A DNA stretch of 57,911 nucleotides from Streptomyces mayonensis (GCF_018982965.1 NZ_JACBYP010000047.1:1-57911), one strand, 5' to 3'. Positions 7,591 to 17,462 are shown, counted from the stretch's first letter. Notes: generated from the sequence alone by a model not told the origin. Numbers and translations: made by a program.

Positions 7591-10500
7591 ATGGAAGCCG
7601 ACGACCCGCTCTGGGGTGCGTTCGTAACCGTGCTGGCGAGCGACGGACGGGTGGTCGGCGGTGGTGTGTATACGCACTGCGGGGACCCCGCCCGCGCGAC
7701 CCTTTTGACATGCGCTCATGTCATCAACTTAGCCGTAGGCCGAGACGAGTTCACCGCAGAGCCCCCGGGCCCGGCCGAGGTAACCTTGTCGTTTCCGGCG
7801 GCCCCGGCTGACCAGGTCACAGCGACGGTCAGCCGATGGTGGCCGGCCACGAGCCTCTCCCAGTCGGGGGCCCCGCCAGTGCGCGGACGCGACGGTCGCT
7901 GGCTGGCTGATTTCGCTGAACTCCAGCCCGTGACAACACTTCCGGCCGAGCTGCGGCCGGTCCCGTTGGCGGTAGCGGACCTGGGCGACGAATTGTGGGC
8001 CTGGCGCGGCAACGCAGACCCGCGCACCATTGTGCGTCTTGGCGTCAACGGGGCGGCAGGCGAGTGGTTGGTCCTCGAAGCTCCGCCGACCGGGTTCGCG
8101 GTCCAACCAGGCTATAGCGGAACCCCGTTGTGGCACCGCCAACGCGCCGCAGTGGTCGGCCTCATGGTCAGCGCGCACGAACGTGTCCCATACAACAGCA
8201 TGACCACGGCCGTTCCCATCCGGCAAAGCTACGGCATCCGCGGCGACGTGCTCCGCGAACGGCTATTCGGCACCCAGGCCACCCGAAGCCGCCTCGGTGC
8301 AGGCATCTGGGCTTTGCTGAAGACTCAGCAGCAAGCAGCCGGGGCGTTCCCCTACCGGTCCGTAGGGCTGCATCGTGACGACCTTACCCAGGTCTACGTG
8401 CGTCAGCAGCTCTCCGCCGACGAGAATGCGCAAGGCCGCTCGCACACGATGGAGGAGGCCGCCGAAGCCGAGGAGGACGATCGACCGCCCCACACCGTGG
8501 AGGCCTTCCTCGCCCGCTTTCGGCACGTCCTGATCGTCGGGCCGCCGGGTACTGGAAAGTCCACGCTCACGCAGCAGTTGGCAGCCGAACTCGTATGCGT
8601 CCCGGGCCTACGCGGTGGGGAGACTTCACGGCTGGTCCCGATCCGTGTGTCAGCCCGGGATCTCGCTGATCGCCCCGAAGAAGAGCTCAGTGCGGCGGTC
8701 TCCGCTGCCGCACGCGCTGCCCTCTCCACCCGCCTCCATATCGACATCGGCGCGGACATATGCGTGGGCCCCGCAGACACTCTGGAGTGGCTGATCATTA
8801 TCGACGGCCTCGACGAAGTAGCAGACACGGCCGCACGTGCGGAACTGTCCGATCGACTGCACAGGTTCATGGACCTCGAATCCAAACACCGGTTGCTGCT
8901 CACTACACGTCAGCTTCCTTCGCGCGAGCATGCTCGTTGGGAGGCCCGCGACGACCTCGGCCGATGCGAGATCGAGCCGTTCGAGCGCGGCCAGCGCCGT
9001 GACTTCGTCCATCGCTGGTTTCGCGACCAACCCGACCGCGCCGAAGACTTCCTCGCACAGATCACTACGGCCCGGCTGGAGGACGTGGTGTCGATCCCAC
9101 TCCTTGCCACTGTCGCGGCCATCGTTTTCGAGGAGCAATCCGGACAGCCGCTGCCGCAGACTGCCTTTGCTCTCTACCAGCGCTTCGTATCGCATCTGTA
9201 CGAATCACGACTGGCACAGCTGACAGCCAATCTCCGGGCACGGCTGTCTGGTTGGGCGGAAGCCGATCAGGTCATGCAACACCTGATCACTAGCCGGATC
9301 GACCTGCTCGAACACTGCGCGCAGACTTGGTTGCACGGTGAGGAAATCCTGCCCGTCGCACTGCAATGGCTTCGAGAGGCGGGATCCCAGCCCTACCCTC
9401 AGCCCACCGACTGGCCTGATGTCGTCGCTACTGTCCTGACCTCGACCGGACTGGTAGCTCACGACGGCACCGGCCTCACCTTCGTGCACCGCAGCTTCGC
9501 CGAGCATCTGGCGGCAGCAGGCGCTGCGCGGCGACTCCCTGCCCGGTTCGATGCAGATAACCCCAAGTGGTGGCACACGCTCCGGGGCGCACTGGCCGGT
9601 GGACGACAAGACCACGAAACGGTGCTGCACCGCGCACTACTCTCCGACACAGGAGACTTGCTGGACTGGTTGCTCGCCGGCGACGACCAAGCCCGTGAGC
9701 TCGGCGCCCGACTGATCTTCGAGGGAGCGCCTAGCACGGAGATCCACCACGAAGTACTGGCCGAGACCCTCAGCTACTGGAGCGCACGGACGAGGGTCAC
9801 GGGGCCGAACCAGTTGGTGCGGGTACTCGACGCCATTCACTTCGCTCCTGCCGCTGTGGTGGAGGTCCTTATAGGTCTACTGGACGCCTCACGTCACCCC
9901 TTGGATCTCCGTGATGCCGCCATCCGCGCGCTCCTGCGCGCAGGCGCCGAAACGCATGAAGCGGTGCGCGCGTTGATTTCGATCGTCGACGAGCGCGCCC
10001 TCACCGGCATGCAGCGAGTGCGCGCGGCAGAGATGCTCATGGACCTCGGCCCCGAGGCTCGTTCCGCAGCACGATCCGGCCTCGCGCGCATCTCAATCGA
10101 GCATGACTGGGTTCTCTCCGACGTCCGCACCAGGGCGGCCAAACTTGCCGAAGAGATCGACGCGACGAACCTGACCGCAAACGATCTGGTGCACAGTATC
10201 GGCACCGACGTCCACAGATCCGGCGCATGGACCCGTTCGACGCTGGTACCCCGACAGGACCTGCCCCCCTGGCCTGTCGGCCCTGCTGACCTGCCAGCCC
10301 TCGACTACACACCGGTTGGCCTGGAGGAGTTCGCACTCCTGGAAGCCTACGAAACGGTGTCGCTTGAGGACGGACCCGCTGAGCCGTCCAGTGAAGAAGG
10401 CGGCCCGCATGCACACACCCTGCCCCCGCAGGCGCGGGCTGCCCTCGGGCTGCCCAAGTCGGGCCCGCTCGATCCTGCAGCGACGGCCCAGGCTATCTAC

Positions 10501-12291
10501 ACCGCCCTGGGGACGGTCTTCTTCGTGCCCCCCAAGCTAAGGACATCCCCTGGGGGTGAAGCCCGAAACTCGGATCAGGATCCAGGAACGAAAGACGCTC
10601 CGTCAGGGCTCGACGTCACCGACCAGCAGTGGGACGCTGTAGCCCGCTGGCTGTGTGCGCACCCAGAGTTGCATCTACCGGGTAGAACGGATACGTCCCT
10701 CAGCGTCGGTGAGATCGTCGCTTCAGCCACGCCCGGTCGGATCCATGCCCTTGCTGCGTCACTCATCCATGGATCGTCCAGCTCTCAAAAGGCCTGCGCC
10801 CTGCTAGCACGCCAGATCCTTGGCCCGGCCCCCACAACATCCCTGCATCTGCTGCGTATCACCGCTGAGAACGCCCAGCGGCCTGTCGACCATGTCATCG
10901 CCGAGCCCGTGATTGACGCGATCTGTACCCAGCTCCGCGGCAAGCAGTTCTGGCTGTCAAACGCCTACGCACAGACCGCCCGTGCCATCGGGAGCGAATT
11001 GTTCGCGACTCATCTGCTTGGATCAAGATCTGCCGACCCGAGCGGGGTCGTTCGAGCCCTGCTGGCACTAGACAGCAAGTACGTCCCCGCCGCCATCCGC
11101 TTTCTCGCCTCCAAAGCGCGCGACCCTCTCTGCGACCTGTCGCAGTGGTGCGCCGCAGTGCGAATGCTTAGGCGACTGCCCGAAGCCGTATCGCCATTGA
11201 TCCGACTGGTGCGAGACGTCATCGAAGTAACTCACGAACCCGAGGACGTTCTGGAACTGTGCCGGCTATTGATCGACTACTCAGCTTTCGATGTGGCCAC
11301 CCAGCACCTGCTAGATCTTGGATGGGACTCGTCCGTCGCGCCTGAACAACGACGCACCGCAGTCGAACTTCTGCCGCGTGGCGAGGGCTGTGAAGACGCA
11401 GCTGACCAAGCGCATGCGGTCATCCAAGAACTGACCACCCTCGCATCACCGGTGGAACGCGTCGCCTTGGCCGAGACCCTGCGCACTCTCGACCCCCGGG
11501 GGAGCCAGCTGGCGACCACGCTCCTCTTCTCCACTCTGGACGATGCCACCGTGCCGCCTGCCACCCGTCGAACGGCCCTCAACCTTCTCGCGGCCCTGGG
11601 GCCCGAAGTCCGTCGTCGCTTGGCGCACGACCTCGAGAAGCTCTACGCAGGGCCTACAGACTCTGACGCCCAGCGGCTGACGGTCCTGCGGAGCACGTCC
11701 CAGTGGGGTCCGGATCTCCATCGCGCAGCTCAGGGGATATGGGAACGACAGATACGCCGCCGAGCCGGGATGGAACGCGTCGCCATGGCTGCGGAGCTCC
11801 ATAAGTGGGGGTGGATCAGCGAACTTCGATCGTCGCGTCTACTCAGCCGCATCGCCCGCTCAAGGGACGAAGAGGCACAAGTGCGTGCTGCCGCCGCCCA
11901 CTTCTTGATGCGACACGACGGATCTGGGGTCCACTCTGCCGGAGAGGTACTGCTCCAGCTCGTGCGCGAGAGCCTCATCGCGCCTGGCCTGGCTCTCCAG
12001 GCGACCCGAGATCTAGCCGTCGCAGGCGGCTTGGTGGATGCACGGCGAATGCTGCGCCAACTGATCTTCGACATCAACGTCGCAGAAAACTATCGTTACA
12101 AGGCAGCCACCAGTCTTCTCATGGTCGACCTCACCGGCACGCCGGATACGTTGACGGCCCTCCGCTTCATGGTCCGCGATGCATCCTTGAGTAGGCGCAC
12201 ACGCGATTGGGCAACCTTTGCCCTTGACTACTCCCTCAAGGGAGTCCACATCCCAGACGGCACGCTTCCAACCTCCTGGGCTGGAAGCTAA
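7591..12291 (+). CDS. Trypsin-like protease - NACHT ATPase - HEAT-repeat protein
   Basis: Predicted 1566 aa from the ATG at 7591 (GGGGAG ends 10 nt upstream; GTG at 7588 is equally possible). Residues 8-215 are a chymotrypsin-fold protease: LLTCAHVI (His43), ADFAEL (Asp107) and GYSGTPL (Ser176). Residues 300-560 are a NACHT-type STAND NTPase: Walker A GPPGTGKST (317-325), Walker B IIIDGLDE (402-409) and sensor LLLTTRQ, followed by a winged-helix-like region. From about residue 640 to the end there are helical HEAT/ARM-like repeats, presumably the sensor. The architecture is that of a bacterial NLR-like conflict protein whose effector is a protease. Sensing of a phage or other cue by the repeats would drive NTP-dependent oligomerisation and protease activation. 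Codon use is less GC-biased than in the core genes, consistent with transfer. It lies just downstream of its Trypco1 partner. No Avs portal/terminase-type sensor motif is recognised. Confidence 0.88.
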   Translation: MEADDPLWGAFVTVLASDGRVVGGGVYTHCGDPARATLLTCAHVINLAVGRDEFTAEPPGPAEVTLSFPAAPADQVTATVSRWWPATSLSQSGAPPVRGRDGRWLADFAELQPVTTLPAELRPVPLAVADLGDELWAWRGNADPRTIVRLGVNGAAGEWLVLEAPPTGFAVQPGYSGTPLWHRQRAAVVGLMVSAHERVPYNSMTTAVPIRQSYGIRGDVLRERLFGTQATRSRLGAGIWALLKTQQQAAGAFPYRSVGLHRDDLTQVYVRQQLSADENAQGRSHTMEEAAEAEEDDRPPHTVEAFLARFRHVLIVGPPGTGKSTLTQQLAAELVCVPGLRGGETSRLVPIRVSARDLADRPEEELSAAVSAAARAALSTRLHIDIGADICVGPADTLEWLIIIDGLDEVADTAARAELSDRLHRFMDLESKHRLLLTTRQLPSREHARWEARDDLGRCEIEPFERGQRRDFVHRWFRDQPDRAEDFLAQITTARLEDVVSIPLLATVAAIVFEEQSGQPLPQTAFALYQRFVSHLYESRLAQLTANLRARLSGWAEADQVMQHLITSRIDLLEHCAQTWLHGEEILPVALQWLREAGSQPYPQPTDWPDVVATVLTSTGLVAHDGTGLTFVHRSFAEHLAAAGAARRLPARFDADNPKWWHTLRGALAGGRQDHETVLHRALLSDTGDLLDWLLAGDDQARELGARLIFEGAPSTEIHHEVLAETLSYWSARTRVTGPNQLVRVLDAIHFAPAAVVEVLIGLLDASRHPLDLRDAAIRALLRAGAETHEAVRALISIVDERALTGMQRVRAAEMLMDLGPEARSAARSGLARISIEHDWVLSDVRTRAAKLAEEIDATNLTANDLVHSIGTDVHRSGAWTRSTLVPRQDLPPWPVGPADLPALDYTPVGLEEFALLEAYETVSLEDGPAEPSSEEGGPHAHTLPPQARAALGLPKSGPLDPAATAQAIYTALGTVFFVPPKLRTSPGGEARNSDQDPGTKDAPSGLDVTDQQWDAVARWLCAHPELHLPGRTDTSLSVGEIVASATPGRIHALAASLIHGSSSSQKACALLARQILGPAPTTSLHLLRITAENAQRPVDHVIAEPVIDAICTQLRGKQFWLSNAYAQTARAIGSELFATHLLGSRSADPSGVVRALLALDSKYVPAAIRFLASKARDPLCDLSQWCAAVRMLRRLPEAVSPLIRLVRDVIEVTHEPEDVLELCRLLIDYSAFDVATQHLLDLGWDSSVAPEQRRTAVELLPRGEGCEDAADQAHAVIQELTTLASPVERVALAETLRTLDPRGSQLATTLLFSTLDDATVPPATRRTALNLLAALGPEVRRRLAHDLEKLYAGPTDSDAQRLTVLRSTSQWGPDLHRAAQGIWERQIRRRAGMERVAMAAELHKWGWISELRSSRLLSRIARSRDEEAQVRAAAAHFLMRHDGSGVHSAGEVLLQLVRESLIAPGLALQATRDLAVAGGLVDARRMLRQLIFDINVAENYRYKAATSLLMVDLTGTPDTLTALRFMVRDASLSRRTRDWATFALDYSLKGVHIPDGTLPTSWAGS

Positions 12292-12631
12292 GTCACTAAT
12301 CTTGCTGTCGGCCTTGGGGGCGGCTCCTCTGGAGTAACGGCCATGAATAAGCGGTGAGCCTCTAGCAGACGGCTGGCTGACAAGTACGGAGGACGCCTCC
12401 CAGGAACAGGCGTCCTCGCGCTGCGCTGCTGCGGTGCATGCCAACACCCGGCCGGTGCAGGGGGTCCTATGGCGTTCGCGGGGGGACCACCCTTTCGGAT
12501 GGCTACGGTTCCGCTCTGGCCGTCCAATCAGCGTATCGACGAGTGCACGCTACAAACCACTTGGTGGCGAGGAAGCGGCAGCTTCGGTGTTGAAGTCGGT
12601 GGATACTTCTGACGCGCTAAACTCAGGGGTA
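12292..12631. other. Convergent intergenic spacer
   Basis: 340 bases between the stops of the NACHT gene and of the nuclease gene on the opposite strand. No gene is seen. It contains the strong hairpin at 12389-12417. Confidence 0.6.
12389..12417. terminator. 10-bp perfect hairpin, terminator
   Basis: GAGGACGCCT (12389-12398) and AGGCGTCCTC (12408-12417) with a 9-base loop, lying between two converging defence operons. Confidence 0.75.
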
Positions 12632-14734
12632 CTACGAGAAGTCGCTCGGGGTGTACCGATTGCCCGTGACGACGCCTGCCACCACGGCGCGGTCGGCTCG
12701 GGCGCCTGGAGGTTGGTGTTTTGCCACCCACACCAGCTCATCGACCCGGAGCGACCCCAGTTTCATTTTCTCGGTGAGGTCGAGGACGATCAGCTGACCG
12801 AACGGGACGTTCGTGTTGCTGTACTCGGCGGCTTGCGCCAAGTACTTCCCCTCTAGGTAGGGCCGCTCGTTGCTTGTGTCGTTCTTCTTCAGCTCGGTCA
12901 AGTATTGGCGCGAACCGAAGTGAACGAGCACGTCGGCTCGCCCTATTGCCCGGTTGATCGGCTCTACCTGGATGAGGCTGCTGATTTGGCCGCTGATGAG
13001 CCAGTAGTAGAAGTGTTGCTGCAAGTCGCTCTCCACCGGTACGAGATCGCCGTCCTTCTTGTCGAACCGGCGACGATAGTCCCGGATCTTGATCCGCTTG
13101 CCCGTCGTGTCGTATCGGCCCTCGCCGAACGCAGTGGCGGTATCGAGGTCGGCAGCGGCCTTGAGGAACAGCAGCGTCTGCTCGACAAGCACGCTGAAGG
13201 TCCTGCGAGTCTCGCCCGTGAAGTCTGGGAATGTGTCCAGCTCTTCCAGGAGGCGGTTGAGTAGAGGCACGACGACCGGATCGGAATGACGAAGCCGGGC
13301 GAGGTCCTCATCGTAGGCCAGTCCATCAATCGCCTTGAGCTCGTCGTCGGTGATCTTTGCAGCGAGATCGGTGGTGAAGGTGAGGCCAAACTTCTTTACG
13401 GCTGTGGGGGCGAATCTGTGTGCCCGTTCCGCTTCAGCCTCGCTTGTTGCGTCCTCACCGGAGTTGCCGGTAGCTTCCGTCCCATGCTCGCGCCGAGCGA
13501 CTGACGGGCGGGAGGTCAATTGCTGATCTACGCGTTGCAGCAACTGAGACGCCGTCTTGTGGTCGAAACTGCGGCCCGGATGCTGATCAGGTTCTGCGAC
13601 AGCGCGGCGTAGCTGCGCCAGGAGAGCTTGCTGCCGCAGAAATGACTCCTCGATGGCAGGCTCAACAAGCACCGCTACCCCGTCACCATCGTGTGAGCCG
13701 ATGGGACAGACCGTGCGGGCTGACTGGTAGGCGCTGAGTACGTGATCCAACGCCTCCCACGGCGCCATCCACACATCGTCCTGGAGGCATTCGGCTGCCC
13801 GTCGCAGCTGAAGGACTAGGCGTTCCCACGCCACGTCAGCCGCGATCTGTGGTTTCAGCCATGCTGGCTGATGCATGCCCCAGTTCCACGCACGGTGTTG
13901 TTCCAGAACTGCTGCCAAGCGATCAGCCGCTTCAACGAGTTGCGTGGGCTGCCTTGCTGTAAAGGCAAGCAGCGCGTCGCATACTGCAGCGTAAGACTGT
14001 GCGTCATGGCGGGCTTCCTGTGCCGCGTCGGCTGCGTTGAACCATGACCGGGCGGATTCGAGGTGGCCGCTGGCTTCTGCCAGCGACCGTGAGGTCACGG
14101 CGGACCGGAGGTTGTCGTAACCGAGTTCCACGAAGGCGTCGACGTTGCTCGCTTCAACGTCGGCAAGCCGCCGCAGAAAACCGCGAAGCGTCTCGGTGAT
14201 TGCCTGCTCGTCATTGGACCAGCGATCCAGACTCAGTCCGATAATGCGTGGGAGCCTTTCCACGAAGTCCTCAGGGGCGTTGCAGTCGTCAAGGTCTTCC
14301 AGTGCACCCCACACTTTGAGCGGGCTGACTGCGTTGGACACCGCCAGCCGGATCGCTCCCTCCAATCGCGCTGCGGCCACCAGCGGTTGGGAGCTCACCA
14401 GTTCTTCGAGATTCCCCAGTAGAGCGCTGTTGAGCGGTTTGGCCAGTGCCCTCGTGGTTTCGAGGCTGCTGAACAGCGTTTCGAGCGCCGCAGTCGTGTG
14501 CAGGAAGCTGTATTGCCTGGCAAACCCGGCCGGGAACTTGGACGCTGCAGCATGCCAGTTTTGTTCTGCATGCTCGAAGGCATGAGAAACCGCTTCGGCC
14601 AAGAGGGGGGCGTGAGGGCCGGCAGCGACATCCGCGATCTCGGCGAGTACGAGGTCGTGGGGGAGGGCAACGCTGGGGAAACTAATCTCTTGGCCCGTAG
14701 CCGCCAGGTCGCTCAACCGTTCAGCGAGCTGCAT
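12632..14734 (-). CDS. Helical effector with C-terminal PD-(D/E)XK nuclease (third gene of ABC-3C-like operon)
   Basis: Predicted 700 aa. The ATG at 14734 is preceded by GGAGG with a 6-nt spacer; the longer frame to 14830 would overlap the ATPase gene. Residues 1-450 are alpha-helical with no recognised family. A low-complexity acidic linker (about 445-470) precedes the C-terminal third. The last ~135 residues carry a PD-(D/E)XK core: VESDLQQHFYYW (Glu568), GRADVLV (Asp601), YLTELKK (Glu614, Lys616) and LAQAAEY (Gln634). It is predicted to cut DNA when released by its ATPase partner, as the LmuA-type effector does in Lamassu-like systems. In most such effectors the nuclease is N-terminal, so the C-terminal position is unusual. 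The gene starts 37 nt after the ATPase stop, in the same operon. Confidence 0.75.
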   Translation of the reverse strand: MQLAERLSDLAATGQEISFPSVALPHDLVLAEIADVAAGPHAPLLAEAVSHAFEHAEQNWHAAASKFPAGFARQYSFLHTTAALETLFSSLETTRALAKPLNSALLGNLEELVSSQPLVAAARLEGAIRLAVSNAVSPLKVWGALEDLDDCNAPEDFVERLPRIIGLSLDRWSNDEQAITETLRGFLRRLADVEASNVDAFVELGYDNLRSAVTSRSLAEASGHLESARSWFNAADAAQEARHDAQSYAAVCDALLAFTARQPTQLVEAADRLAAVLEQHRAWNWGMHQPAWLKPQIAADVAWERLVLQLRRAAECLQDDVWMAPWEALDHVLSAYQSARTVCPIGSHDGDGVAVLVEPAIEESFLRQQALLAQLRRAVAEPDQHPGRSFDHKTASQLLQRVDQQLTSRPSVARREHGTEATGNSGEDATSEAEAERAHRFAPTAVKKFGLTFTTDLAAKITDDELKAIDGLAYDEDLARLRHSDPVVVPLLNRLLEELDTFPDFTGETRRTFSVLVEQTLLFLKAAADLDTATAFGEGRYDTTGKRIKIRDYRRRFDKKDGDLVPVESDLQQHFYYWLISGQISSLIQVEPINRAIGRADVLVHFGSRQYLTELKKNDTSNERPYLEGKYLAQAAEYSNTNVPFGQLIVLDLTEKMKLGSLRVDELVWVAKHQPPGARADRAVVAGVVTGNRYTPSDFS

Positions 14735-14771
14735 CGTGCCCTCCTCTCTCCCGTTCATCAGCATGGGGCCT

Positions 14772-16745
14772 TCACCACAATGGGCGGCCCTCGGGGGCTT
14801 CCACGACATGATCGTCGTGTAGCACGTCATGAGCCAGCCCCGCGTCCGCGGTTGTTATCAGGACCTGAAGGTTGTCCTCCTGCGCCAGGGCGGCCAGTTC
14901 CTGAACCAGCTTGTGCGCGTCCAGGTCCTGGACCTCCTCGGCTTTAGGGCTGTCGATCATCAGCAGGCCTGGGTGAGTTGAAATGCCATGTGCGGCACCG
15001 ACGCGGAGCAGGGCTATCACCACGGCGATGCGCAGGCGGAGCCGCTCGCCGGCGCTCTGTTTACTGAAGGAATCCGCGACGCCTCCGTCCTTGACGACCT
15101 TCAGCTGGGCAGCACGATTGATCTCCACCTTCTCCAAGGAGTCGATGCCGAAGCGGCGTCCGAGCTGGACGATCTGCTCGTTGACGTCCCGGAAGAGCCT
15201 CTCTGCCGCGACTGTGCTGTCCGCGCTCAGGACCTCAGTGGCTGCCTTGAGGATCTTGATTGTTGTTCTTTCGACGGGATCGTCAGCGATCTCGGGTGGT
15301 ATGGGAGGCAGTACCGACAGGGCTCCTTCGAGCCGCAGCACGGATTCCCGCGCTGCCAGGCGCTCCGGGAGTTGCGTCACGGACTGAGCCCGCCGTAGCC
15401 GATCTTCGATGGTCTCGAGGGCTTGAGTGAGCCGAGCGAGTGCTGTCTCGGCTTCCTCCAGAGCTTCGTGTGCGGTCGTCTCCGCCTCTTGGGCATCACC
15501 TAGCCGTTGCTGCGCCTCGGATGTGACCTCTTCGGGGGTCAGGTCTTCGCCCGTGACCGGACGGGCGCAGACAGCGCATTCGTGGTTGTTCCGTTCTTGC
15601 ATGCGTCGGTCCTCGGCGATGGACTGGTCGCACCGCGGGCAGGCCTGAGGGTCCAGGCCGTGGAACAGAAGCCGCGCCGTGACGCTTTCGGTCACGTCGT
15701 TGAGAATCTTCTCCTCGCGCTGCCTCTGAAGCCGGGCCCGGCGGTGCACGCGCATGAGCTCTTCCCAGGTGTCCTGGGCGTCGGCCACTTCGCGTGCAAG
15801 CCGGGCAGCCTCCGCGGCCAGTTCCGAGAGGGACTCACCCGGTTCTACGGATGGCAGGGCCGTCAGCTGGCTACGTGCGACCGCCAGGTCGGCTTCCACC
15901 TTTTCGCGTTCTGCCTTGCGGGCCTGGAACGCACCCTCAGCATCGGTGCGTCGCCGTTTGGCCGATGCATCCCTGAGGTCGTGGGCGGTCTTGACTCGGG
16001 TCAGGGTCGCAGCTGCTGGCAGGTCCAAGAACACTTGGAGTAGCCGGCCGGGCAGGCCACCCATCGTCTGGTCCCCCAGCAGCACTTTGTCTCCGCCGGC
16101 CGGCACGTAGATGGCTCCGTAGTACGAGGGCCAGCCATGGGTTTGAGTGCTGGTCTGCTTGACGCTATTGAGTAGCGGCTGGAGGTCGAGCCGGTCGAGC
16201 ATGAAGGCTTGGGCCTGCTCCGCGAAGCTGGCCGAGCTGCTCGCGCGGAGGATCGGGGTCACCTCGTGGGCCGGGTCTGGCTCACGAAGCGTGCCGAGGG
16301 CATTGATGTCCGGCGCGGTGAGCAAGACCCCCGAATTGATCTCACCCTCCGTGACGTTCAGGCGGAAGCCTACCGGCTGTCCCGCCACCAGGGCGTCGAG
16401 GTCGAGTTCACGGATCCACTGGCGCACGCCCGCCTGCAGGTCCCGTGGAGTCCCACGCAGACACCAGGTGATCAGCTCGAGGACGCTGGTCTTACCCTTC
16501 AGGTTGGAGGCGACTAGGGCAGTCAGTCCGCCCGTGAAGTGAAAAGTGGTGTCGAAGGGGCCGGGTTCCGGTGTTCCGATGCGCACACCGGCTATGCGGA
16601 GCCGGTGTAGCCGGATTCCTCGTGGCCGGGCAGGCGTGAGGGTGAGCGGAAGTCCGTAGGTACCGAAGACGTCTCTGACGTTCTCCGCCGGCACCTTCGC
16701 GGCCGTCGCAATTCTTGTCTCAAGGTCTTCTTCGGCGTCGTTCAT
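14772..16745 (-). CDS. SMC/Rad50-like ABC ATPase with zinc hook (ABC-3C/Lamassu LmuB-like)
   Basis: Predicted 657 aa from the ATG at 16745 (GGGGGAG upstream). Layout: a short N-terminal helical region, a Walker A variant ASNLKGKT (79-86), a globular segment to about 235, then coiled coil broken by a zinc hook with CPRC near 369-372 and CAVC near 389-392. The second coil is followed by the ABC signature KQSAGERLRL (about 560) and Walker B LLMIDSPKAEE (about 593-603). Rad50/SMC-like ATPases of this type dimerise on DNA ends and form the core of ABC-three-component and Lamassu systems. In the phosphate loop the first Gly of GxxxxGK[ST] is Ala. The IDSP form of Walker B is typical of conflict-system members. 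It lies between a winged-helix gene (18-nt gap) and a nuclease gene (37-nt gap). Confidence 0.88.
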   Translation of the reverse strand: MNDAEEDLETRIATAAKVPAENVRDVFGTYGLPLTLTPARPRGIRLHRLRIAGVRIGTPEPGPFDTTFHFTGGLTALVASNLKGKTSVLELITWCLRGTPRDLQAGVRQWIRELDLDALVAGQPVGFRLNVTEGEINSGVLLTAPDINALGTLREPDPAHEVTPILRASSSASFAEQAQAFMLDRLDLQPLLNSVKQTSTQTHGWPSYYGAIYVPAGGDKVLLGDQTMGGLPGRLLQVFLDLPAAATLTRVKTAHDLRDASAKRRRTDAEGAFQARKAEREKVEADLAVARSQLTALPSVEPGESLSELAAEAARLAREVADAQDTWEELMRVHRRARLQRQREEKILNDVTESVTARLLFHGLDPQACPRCDQSIAEDRRMQERNNHECAVCARPVTGEDLTPEEVTSEAQQRLGDAQEAETTAHEALEEAETALARLTQALETIEDRLRRAQSVTQLPERLAARESVLRLEGALSVLPPIPPEIADDPVERTTIKILKAATEVLSADSTVAAERLFRDVNEQIVQLGRRFGIDSLEKVEINRAAQLKVVKDGGVADSFSKQSAGERLRLRIAVVIALLRVGAAHGISTHPGLLMIDSPKAEEVQDLDAHKLVQELAALAQEDNLQVLITTADAGLAHDVLHDDHVVEAPEGRPLW

Positions 16746-16763
16746 GGCTCCCCCGCCTCGTCG

Positions 16764-17456
16764 TCATCCGTGGTCTGAGCTTTGGGCTCGTAACTCGGAG
16801 AGCCGGGCTCTGGCTCGGGTGCTCACCGAACCGATGCGCGATCCCCGAGCCGCCTCGGCGTACTCCCTCTGCAGGTACTGACGCTTCTTCAAGTCCGTTC
16901 CGCCCAGGCCGTCTGCCAGCGCTACGACGAGTTCAACCCGCTTGACGTAGTAGCTGAATTCCGGCGCGTCGTGAACGATCTGCGCGGCAACCTGCGCACC
17001 GGCGGGCATGAGGTAGTAGTCGTGCTGGCGCACACGGCTGACGTTCCCCCGGCGCTTTCGGACCAGGAGACCTGCGCTCCGCAGGACTGCGAGCGCGTCA
17101 TCGAGAGGCTCGTAGGCTCCAAAATGGTGTCGCAGCATCGGGTAGCGGCGTACTTCCGGCTCTTCAGAGTCCAGGATCTTGCCCGCCCATTCCAGCAGGC
17201 CCGGTTCGCGGCTTCTCTCGTAGTCGGTGAGCAGCTCGTCAGCCAGATAGTCAGGGTTTCTCAACCAGAAGTCGAGCTTCTGCAGCCTTACCTGTGTGCG
17301 GACTACCCCGACCGCGTCCGTGAGGCTGGGGTCCGCCAAGTCCAGTTCGTTGGGCCGCTCGCCTGCCCCGTGAATCAGTAGCAGAAGACGCACCGCGTCC
17401 TGCTCACGGCTCGTAACGGGATCCTCGGATTCATTCGGTGCCAGCTGATTTCCCAC
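16764..17456 (-). CDS. Winged-helix middle component of ABC-3C-like system (LmuC-like position)
   Basis: Predicted 230 aa, helical, first gene of the three-gene operon. The GTG at 17456 has no ribosome site but lies exactly 7 nt after a -10-like TATTCT, so the message may be leaderless. Residues 15-110 are helical with a charged LQKLDFWLRNPDYLADELL stretch. Residues 115-165 read as a winged helix (LDDALAVLRSAGLLVRKR, then DYYLMPAGAQVA), followed by a basic C-terminal helix. No enzymatic motif is visible. Size and position match the small component (LmuC or 'middle component') that bridges ATPase and effector in Lamassu/ABC-3C systems. The assignment is by context, since these small subunits diverge quickly. 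Confidence 0.65.
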   Translation of the reverse strand: MGNQLAPNESEDPVTSREQDAVRLLLLIHGAGERPNELDLADPSLTDAVGVVRTQVRLQKLDFWLRNPDYLADELLTDYERSREPGLLEWAGKILDSEEPEVRRYPMLRHHFGAYEPLDDALAVLRSAGLLVRKRRGNVSRVRQHDYYLMPAGAQVAAQIVHDAPEFSYYVKRVELVVALADGLGGTDLKKRQYLQREYAEAARGSRIGSVSTRARARLSELRAQSSDHG

Positions 17457-17462
17457 TGATCA

